Below are positions 57,336 through 64,000 of a DNA stretch of 64,000 nt, piece by piece (the stretch's first letter is position 1; each line of letters opens with the position of its first letter). A program made the position numbers and the translations under genes. The DNA is from an uncultured Gammaproteobacteria bacterium. GTDB lineage: Bacteria > Pseudomonadota > Gammaproteobacteria > UBA4575. The stretch lies in NCBI GenBank assembly GCA_951812785.1, contig OX638335.1:1355902-1419901 (forward strand), read 5' to 3'. Under the pieces are notes generated by a model. That model worked only from the letters and a program-made list of their open reading frames with translations, was not told the origin of the DNA and made no database searches.

Positions 57336-58932
57336 CTAATACACAACAAAATTATTCAGCGTCCAACGGCCAGCAAAAATCCGAACACAATCAAAGGCAA
57401 CCAGCATCACGAATACTAAAAATATTAAAGGCGCAGTTAAATGTAATATATTTATCATCACCCTACCGGGCCAACTCAAATCCACACCATAAATAATTAA
57501 CGGATGTTGCAAATATGTTTGTGAAAATGAAATACTTAAATTAGAGCCAGCAAATACTTCCATCTTTAATAGATTGTTATACTCTGAAAGAAACTCAGTG
57601 CGAGTTTCAATGCTATTTCGACCTGGGTATGGTTTAGAGATAGCATAGGCAAATTGCTTGCTGACCTTAGCCAGATATGTCAAAGGGTCATTAATAACTC
57701 CAGAAATAAAAATCCTTAAGAGCAAATTTGAAACCGTACGCATATCCAGTTGTAATCTTTCTGCAATCTTGTAAGGAGTTCTCAAAGTCCATAAGCAATG
57801 ATCCCCTGAATAACCGTGTATATTCCAGTCGCTAGGTGCTTGCAATGTAGAAGAAATATCTCTCCTAATTTCATTAATGAGATCTTTGTCAGCAATATAC
57901 TTATCAAGAACGGGAGCAACTAATTCAACATGGTTGCAAACAAGTGTACCCGCACCAAGGATGTTCCCAGATCCATTATTATCTTTGCTCAAAAAGTTAT
58001 TTGGATAATGAAATAGCAAAAACGAGGTTATAAATATCAAATAAAAAATGCCTCGTTTTATTCCTGGCACTCTAAAAAGCAACAAAAGCACGACTACACA
58101 CCACGTAACTATAAATGCACCCATCCAGGGATGGCTTAACATAAAGATTGAAACTAGAACACAAAATAGCTGTCAGGCAAAAAACAATCATTTTGTTAAT
58201 TGATTGTTTTTGAGCAATTGCCAGCACAAGAAACATTAACGTTACTATAGCTAAGAATTGATAGCTTATCTCAGGAAGAATAGAAAATGAAAATTTCACA
58301 TAAGGGAAATAAGACAATAGAATGATTACAGAAAAAATTTTAACAGCTACCGAATTAGCGCTACTTGATGTTTTTTTAATTGCTTTAGAAATTAATATGG
58401 AAAATGCAGCCACAGTCAATAGATATAATAATAATTGAAATACTGGTATATGGTTGATTGAGCCCATGGCAGCAAATGCTCTCAATAAAACTGGGAATCC
58501 AAAATCTATATACGTTAAATTCAGATGCCCTTCTGCCAACCACTTCAACACTGGTCCGATATAACTAATAGAATCTTCAGTAATTACAATCAATCTCGGA
58601 GCCACATTAAACAGGCAGTAAATGTAGAGAACAATACACAAAGATATAAATATCAAACCCAAATATTTATAATAAACTTTAACGCATATATTGAATGCAT
58701 ATTTATTTATTGAAAAATACAAAAACATCAGAACAGCAATTGCTAATATATAATTGCTTACGTTTATAATCCACGAAGGCACCTCCAATCTTAATTTGGT
58801 ATCAATGCTGATCACTTCGTTAATACCAAGACCAACTGGAAGAGAGAAATATATTGTGTTTTTATTGTTGCGAAGGAAGCGCCCTTGCCCTATGTTTGCT
58901 ACATCTCTCTCGTCAGAGTAACGAGTAACCAT
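57336..58932 (-). pseudogene. Frameshifted multispanning membrane protein (glycan-related, unidentified)
   Basis: Two overlapping minus-strand frames make up one protein. The 5' frame (from about 58932) ends in LTAIL before an out-of-frame tail. The 3' frame picks up at LVSIFMLSHPWMGAFIVTW and runs to the TAA at 57336. The shift lies near 58150-58170. The product would have about nine membrane segments, an early periplasmic soluble part and a large loop (DWNIHGYSGDHCLWTLRTPY). It resembles integral-membrane glycosyltransferase-type proteins in layout only. The 5' end is antisense to a glycosyltransferase remnant, so the original N-terminus is probably missing. No specific family is recognised. 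Confidence 0.7.
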
Positions 58933-59766
58933 ATTGCGCCACAGTAAAAATTTAGGCGTAGGCGCTGCCATGATTACAGGACATAAAAAAGCGTTAGAGT
59001 CTGGTTCTGAAATAATTATCAAAATCGATGGTAACGGCCAAATGGCCCTTAGCTTAATTCCTCATTTCATCCGTCCTATTATAATGAGAATAGGCTGACC
59101 ACACAGGGAAATCGTTTTTTTCAGCTCCATGACTTTCAAACTATGCCCAAGATACGGATATTAGGTAACATATCACTCACCCTGCTTAATAAACTTTCGA
59201 CTGGATACTGGCGCTTGTTCGATCCCACCAATGGGTTTACTGCCATTCATCGCGATGTATTAGCCCTACTCCCACTCAATAAAATTCATAAACGATATTT
59301 TTTTGAGTCAGACATGTTATTTAGACTATCCACTGTCAGAGCCGTTGTACTTGATATACCGCAAAAAGCAATCTATGGAGACGAAAGAAGCGGCATCAAT
59401 ATTTTTAAAAATATCCCTATATTCACATTCAAACATTTAAGAAATTTTTCATCACGAATTTTGTACCTCTATTTTTTACGCGACTTTCATCTTGCCTCTA
59501 TCAAGTGGCTTATAGGCCCAGCATTGTTTTTATTCGGGCTAATATTTGGCTTATATAGCTGGAATGAAAGCATTCAACTACAACGCGAAGCAACAGCTGG
59601 AAATGTTATGCTTTCTGCGCTAACTTTCATTTCTGGCTTACAATTAATTTTATCCGCTATACACTTTGACATAGACAACCAGCCTTCGACGCCAATCCAT
59701 ACATTCCTATCAGACACCAATAAAGACACTTCGAGAGAAAATTCAATCTCAGCTATTGATAGCTAA
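58922..59766 (+). pseudogene. Truncated and frameshifted GT2 glycosyltransferase (polyprenol-phosphate sugar transferase type)
   Basis: The 5' part reads RVTILRHSKNLGVGAAMITG, then HKKALESGSEIIIKIDGNGQ and SLIPHFIRPIIM, the GT-A core with the DxD-like acidic pair in KIDGNGQ. An in-frame TGA and a shift near 59090 follow. The frame then recovers as QGNRFFQLHDFQTMPKIRIL and runs on through GYWRLFDPTNGFTAIHRDVL, with two C-terminal membrane segments, to the TAG at 59766. The N-terminal strand and nucleotide-binding start are missing, because the preceding frame hits TAA at 58919. Relatives (GtrB/DPM1 type) make lipid-phosphate sugars. A functional product is unlikely. Confidence 0.85.
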
Positions 59767-59771
59767 ATTAA

Positions 59772-60766
59772 ATGAAAAATTTTGTCAGCAAACTTTTTTC
59801 CAACAATAAGAGCTTGTGGATAATCAGCATAGCAATAAGCCTGGCATTATTAATTTTAATTGTTTACCAGCTGGATTTTAGACTGTTACTGAGAATAATA
59901 ACCGAGTTAAACCCGTACTATCTAGTAATAGCAGTCATACTACTCACGTTAGAAGGCATCATGACTGCATTAAGAATCCTGATTTTTTCAACTGGCGCAC
60001 AAAAATTTTATTCAGCCTTATACACCAATGCATGGTACGTGTTTTTCTTAATATTCCTACCGGCAAGATTAGGAGAAATTGCAGGAAATATATGTATTGC
60101 AAAAACATATGCAGCAAAGTCGTGGAGCCTCAATGAGGAGCATCATACTTCAACGCTTATTAGACTTGATAGTTTTATGTTCAATATTTATTTTACTCAT
60201 CACTTTTTCTTATAACTTCTTTTCAACCATTACCTCAGCAGCAGTTGCTATTGCCTTTATCATTATTTTATCTCTATTATTCAAATTTAGATTTAACTTA
60301 ATCATTTACACTGCATTATGGATCTCGAATGTTCATAATGTACGAAGAAAACCAATTATTCGTATAATTTATCGAACACTGCTTCAAGCACGTTTATGGA
60401 ATAAGCAGTTTTCAAACCCCAAGAAATTGCCTGGCTTGTTATTAATCACCATTATAAAATGGTTATTTAATCTTTTTGCCATTACATTTATATTTCTATC
60501 AGTCAGCTCTAATTCTTAAGATAACCGACTCATTCCTCGTTAGTGTGTTATATAATTTCCTCGCAGTTATCCCGATTCAAACTATTGAAGGAATTGGCAT
60601 TGGAGAAGCAGGATTAACAGCATTACTCATCAACGTTACACAATTAAATTGAGCCATCGCTATCGCCTTCAGTATTTACACACGCTTGATCATACTTCTA
60701 TTCCCATTTTTATTTTTTATTCTTGCATTTTCATACAAGAAATTTTGCACTAATCGTATATCTTAA
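59772..60766 (+). pseudogene. Frameshifted UPF0104/lysylphosphatidylglycerol-synthase-TM family protein
   Basis: Three successive frames form one flippase-like membrane protein. The first is MKNFVSKLFSNNKSLWIISI to LPARLGEIAGNICIAKTYAA (shift near 60120). The second is IILQRLLDLIVLCSIFILLI to FIFLSVSSNS (shift near 60515). The third is ITDSFLVSVLYNFLAVIPIQ then EGIGIGEAGLTALLINVTQL, an in-frame TGA, and a last membrane segment ending at the TAA 60764-60766. The LPARLGE and EGIGIGEAG pieces are family hallmarks. Members are often found with GT2 transferases of glycolipid pathways, which fits the remnant just upstream. Function lost by at least three lesions. Confidence 0.85.
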
Positions 60767-60779
60767 TATTTATAAAATT

Positions 60780-61490
60780 ATGGCTGATAAATCCACTGAT
60801 TTAAAATATCGCTACATGCGGAAAACCCATAACTATAGCAATGGTCAAGCAAATGGCTATAGATCTCATAACTTTTTTCTACGTAAGCAAAAGATAGTTT
60901 AATATCTGCTAGATATGACAAAAAGCCCAATATTGGATCTCGCCTGTGGTTCAGGAATCATGTTACTGCCTATCTTTAAAAGCATTAAACTTAATATTTT
61001 TTGCTTGGATTACAATGAAAATGCATGCCTAGATACCAAATTAAACCAGATGACCTCACTACGCGGCGATGCATTTTGTCTACCCATAAAAGAAAATTCA
61101 GTTGCGCAAATAATTAATTGCCAATTTCTAAACCAACAAATCAAAGAGAATGCATCTATATTTATCAATGAAATTGCAAGAATATTACAACCTGGCGGAC
61201 AAGCAATTATTGTTTGGCGAAACAGCCAGTCATTACTTCATAGAGTTAGTCATTTTTTATTAAGCTTATTAGATCTACTAAAAAAGGCACCAATATTTCC
61301 TCAATATCGCCATTCAATCAATGAACTCAGGCAATACTCAAGTACAAGCGGCTTAATAGTTTCATTTGAGGCAGTATCGCTTCCAATTAGTAATTACAAC
61401 TACGTTTCTTCTGGCAACATGCTTGCTAATATTATAGGCGCATCTAATATTTTGGTTTTAAAGAAACCTCAGACAACATCACCTTCATAA
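60780..61490 (+). pseudogene. SAM-dependent methyltransferase gene with one in-frame stop
   Basis: The frame opens at ATG 60780 (MADKSTDLKYRYMRKTHNYS). It hits TAA at 60900-60902 after LRKQKIV and continues in the same frame as YLLDMTKSPILDLACGSGIM (motif I). CLDYNENACLDTKL, INEIARILQPGGQAIIVWRN and the normal end complete the class I fold. The stop falls about 40 codons in, so a re-start at ATG 60915 would still cover motif I but lose the N-terminal helix. It overlaps the convergent deacetylase remnant by 22 bp. Confidence 0.8.
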
Positions 61491-62323
61491 AACACTGGTA
61501 AATCACCATATTCATTGTTATAAATTAGCTGATTAAATGGCACTGAAGAAGATATGCCTTTGGTATCTTTGAACACATGTCTAACTTTTCTATACGTACC
61601 TTTCCTATTAAACCATAGCAATGCACTCACCAGCATAGACGTATTTTTCATTTTATAAAATGGTTGCTTATGATCAAAATCATAAGGATAGCAATAGCAC
61701 CATAGCCCTTGATTATTTTTTGATTTTCTTATTTAATATTTAATTAAATAAGGCGGCAGATAACGTAAGTAGATGCCTCCCAAATACGACATCTTTATTC
61801 CAGCTACCAAAGCTACTGGTGCCGGAATTTCAATCAGCCCCGAAGGCCATTGAAATGGATGTAATGGAGCTTCTGGATAGCCAAACAAGGGGCTAGGCGC
61901 AGGTAATACGCTAGATGAATAGATAAAGCCTAGTTCTTTTAAAATTTCAGCAGCCCAGCGACTACTCTTCGCCAGAGAGAATATTGGGGCACGGTAGCCG
62001 TCTATCGATTTTTGTACAATATCTTCTAATAAAGACTTTGAATATAAAGTTTCATCGCGAAAGGTTTTAGGGTCCTGGCACACCAGAGGAATGTGATCTA
62101 ACGAATGTAATGCAACCTCATGACCTTCATCCGAGATGTCTTGTATTAAATCCGGACTCTCTTTTGCAATCTAACCAACACAAAAAAAAGTACCCTTTAT
62201 ATTCAACTCATTGAGAAAACTTAGAACTTGACGAGTAACATAAGGGTAGCGCCGCTGCAATGAATCATTCGGGCGAGGATCTTCAACATCCATTGTAAAA
62301 GTAATTTCATGCATGAACGGCAT
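61469..62323 (-). pseudogene. Polysaccharide deacetylase with two in-frame stops
   Basis: One frame from ATG 62323 to the stop at 61469 encodes a NodB-type carbohydrate esterase. ITFTMDVEDPRPNDSLQRRY carries the catalytic/metal Asp pair. KGTFFCVG is followed by TAG (62174-62172) where relatives usually have Trp, then IAKESPDLIQDISDEGHEVA and LHSLDHIP (metal His), and DGYRAPIFSL. A second stop, TAA at 61735-61733, follows YLPPYLIKY. The frame then continues as LWCYCYPYDFDHKQPFYKMK and further to the true end. The start lies directly after the monooxygenase remnant stop. A functional enzyme is unlikely. Confidence 0.87.
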
Positions 62324-62480
62324 TTTATATATTGGTGTACTTCAGCCTGAAGTAATTTTGGAAAAATATATTCGGTAAAAATCGCATTGATGTATTGCGA
62401 ATAAAATGATTCATTCTATTTCTAGGCACATACCACTTAACAGCTTTACGAGTTGCAGGCTGCATATCAGATATTACTGG

Positions 62481-62487
62481 TCTCATT
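62481..62487. repeat. Left 7-bp target-site duplication of the IS481 copy
   Basis: TCTCATT abuts the left end of the element and is repeated at 63644-63650. Collapsing the two copies restores the monooxygenase reading frame. Confidence 0.85.
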
Positions 62488-63643
62488 TGTAATAGTTCAG
62501 ACCCGATCTGACAATTAGCAATCCACAAGGGTTGCAAAAGCGAGAGTTATCCGTTTTGATAAAGGTGTTGAAATCTTTAAATCAAACCAAAAAGGCAGGT
62601 AACTCTCATGCTTGATACTAACAATCCAATCCTTAAACACAAGGCGGGCTTGCTCAACTTAGCAGAAGAACTGGGCAACGTATCTAGCGCCTGTCAAGTC
62701 ATGGGGGTGTCGCGAGACACATTCTATCGTTATCAACAGCGGGTTGAAGAAGGTGGCATTGACTCACGGATTGACAAGAGTCGTAGAACAGCCGATGTTA
62801 AAAACCGTGTGGATGAACCCACAGCACATGCAGTGGTTACGTCAGCGATTGAACAGCCCGCGGTTGGGCGACATCGAAGCAGCAATGAACTGGTGTGTTG
62901 ATCGCTGGTAGCGGTGTGCGTTGCGTTTGGCTGCGCCATACTCTAGAGCACTTCAAGAAACGACTCAAAGCACTCGAAGAAGAAATTGCCAAGGAGGGCA
63001 TTATCTTAAGCGATGCACAGATCGCCGCCCTTGAGAAACAGGATGACGAGGCCTGTGGTGAGATTGACACGGCACATCCTGGTGACTTAGGCCACCTCAA
63101 AGGTGTTGGTCGGCTATACCCGCAAACGTTCGTAGACACCTACAGCAAGATCGCCTTTGCGGCACTCTACACGACTAAGACGCCGATTACCGCCGCAGAC
63201 CTACTCTTTGATGAGGTGCTACCGTTTTTTGAAAAGCATGCCTTGCCGATGCTACGTAGTTTAACCGACAGAGGCACAGAATATTGTGGGCGCGTGGAGC
63301 ATCATGACGATCGGTGATACCTGGCCATTAACGACATTGATCACCGCAAACCCATGGCATCTGTGATGCGCTTTGATAAAACCATTCTGAATGAGTTTTA
63401 TCAAATTACCTTCAGGAAAAAACGGTACTCAACCAGGGAGGATTGACCAAAAGATCAAGACAACTGGATAGAAACTGATCACAATGAACGCACTCATCAA
63501 GGCAACATGGGCGGTGGTAGCACACCCATGGACAGGTTAATGGATGGTAAATTGATTTGGGCTGAAAAGAATTTAGCTCGCATCTAAACTGACAGACTCC
63601 TATCAATAACCGGTAACGGTACGATCAGGTCTGAGCTACTACA
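62488..63643. mobile_element. Degenerate IS481-family insertion sequence
   Basis: This 1156-bp element has imperfect ends: left TGTAATAGTTCAGACC..., right (reverse complement) TGTAGTAGCTCAGACC..., matching at about 18 of 21 positions. It starts TG, ends CA and is flanked by a 7-bp repeat. The interior holds a broken IS481-type transposase gene. The boundaries are intact while the gene is eroded, so the insertion is old and immobile unless helped by another transposase. Confidence 0.88.
62608..63587 (+). pseudogene. Broken IS481-family transposase
   Basis: The first frame MLDTNNPILKHKAGLLNLAE and MGVSRDTFYRYQQRVEEGGI gives the helix-turn-helix and ends at 62901 after a shift. The second (from about 62895) gives CVWLRHTLEHFKKRLKALEE and KGVGRLYPQTFVDTYSKIAF (catalytic Asp), then LRSLTDRGTEYCGRVEHHDD to a TGA at 63315-63317. 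The third gives YLAINDIDH, a damaged catalytic-Glu region (MRFDKTILNEFYQ), an internal TGA, and the end MDGKLIWAEKNLARI. Frame changes, stops and small deletions remove function. Confidence 0.88.
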
Positions 63644-63650
63644 TCTCATT
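63644..63650. repeat. Right 7-bp target-site duplication of the IS481 copy
   Basis: TCTCATT, identical to 62481-62487. The next two bases (TG) also match the element's first two, which can make the repeat look 9 bp long. Confidence 0.85.
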
Positions 63651-64000
63651 TGTTGTTCGTATGTTTGCATAGCCTCTTCAATTTCCATTTCACTCAAGGC
63701 TATCGCTAGACGACTTGCTCCATTAAATGCAGCTGAGGCACCCCTGCCTGAAAACAATGTCATACCATGAGCTGCGTCACCCAGAAGAACCACTCTCTTA
63801 TTACTCCAGCGATCAATCTCTACTTGCATCAATACATCCATATAGAAATCATTTGTATCAGGGTGTTCTTTGAGCACTCTCTTTATTGTGTCTGATGCAT
63901 CCTGAGATGCAGTGTCTATTAACAACTTCCTATTTTCTGGCAGATTCCTAACGTCTGACTCTCAAACAAAGACTGCGCCCAATTCATCTGATATTGTATT

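Larger units (their letters stand above)
62325..64000 (-). pseudogene. FAD-dependent monooxygenase split by an IS481 copy, 5' end cut by window edge
   Basis: The upstream part (64000 to 63644) encodes ESDVRNLPENRKLLIDTASQ and the FAD-binding GDAAHGMTLFSGRGASAAFN, up to EEAMQTYEQQMR. After the inserted element the same protein resumes as PVISDMQPATRKAVKWYVPR and ends FRLKYTNI at the TAA 62327-62325. An in-frame TGA at 63964-63962 also breaks the upstream part. Joining the halves at the 7-bp duplication restores QQMRPVIS. Family: PHBH/UbiH-like flavin hydroxylases. The substrate is not recognisable. Confidence 0.87.

Noticed and set aside
15512-64000. Stop-codon recoding or readthrough (selenocysteine, pyrrolysine or reassigned TAG/TGA)
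   Set aside because: Interrupted genes carry all three stop codons and also frameshifts and insertions. Intact neighbours use all stops normally. Decay explains the pattern better.

Overview
The window reads as the chromosome of an A+T-rich Gram-negative proteobacterium, most likely a gammaproteobacterium; a betaproteobacterium is not excluded. Support: an LPS assembly lipoprotein (LptE), Lnt, RNase G and YhdP, plus the conserved neighbourhoods leuS-lptE-holA-proA-nadD-rsfS-rlmH-maf-rng-yhdP-nit-tldD-pmbA, miaB-ybeZ-ybeY-corC-lnt and uvrA/MFS/ssb. No rRNA, tRNA or CRISPR array was recognised.

Layout. (1) 1-19.5 kb: a long minus-strand housekeeping run from leuS down to pmbA. It is interrupted at 9093-11623 by a complete IS1595-family element with perfect 23-bp ends and an 8-bp target duplication. 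The element carries, besides its transposase, a 54-residue orphan protein translationally coupled to a DNA methyltransferase-HNH fusion. A decayed 3-hydroxyisobutyrate dehydrogenase-family gene lies on the opposite strand between holA and lptE. (2) 19.5-20.3 kb: an empty A+T-rich stretch ending in a strong plus-strand terminator. (3) 20.3-26.9 kb: minus-strand miaB-ybeZ-ybeY-corC-lnt with manC (GDP-mannose supply) appended. (4) 27.1-52.3 kb: a surface-polysaccharide (O-antigen type) island, visibly richer in A+T. On the plus strand it has an ABC exporter, a GT4 glycosyltransferase and a ligase-like protein. On the minus strand it has sugar-nucleotide enzymes, a priming sugar transferase, a TPP-dependent E1 alpha/beta pair, two DegT aminotransferases, a methyltransferase, glycosyltransferases, two polymerase/ligase-like membrane proteins and a Wzx flippase. 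It also holds an odd NHL-propeller/cytochrome c5 fusion and an acyltransferase broken by one amber codon. (5) 52.4-57.2 kb: ssb, a YajR-like MFS gene and divergent uvrA. (6) 57.3-64 kb: a graveyard of broken genes (membrane protein, GT2 glycosyltransferase, UPF0104-type flippase-like protein, SAM methyltransferase, polysaccharide deacetylase, FAD monooxygenase). The monooxygenase gene is split by a degenerate IS481-family copy.

How the genes fit together (inference). ManC, the WbpB/D/E-like enzymes, the PglF/WbpM-like dehydratase and the E1/DegT cassette would make activated sugars. The priming transferase and GT4 enzymes would build a lipid-linked repeat, Wzx would flip it, a Wzy-type protein would polymerise it and a ligase would attach it. 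Several broken genes carry simple nonsense changes, and TAG, TAA and TGA all occur, so this is decay rather than a recoded stop. The most novel candidate is the IS1595 passenger module: a palindrome at the predicted -35 box, a small coupled protein, and a methyltransferase-nuclease fusion with a C8 tract near its start codon.
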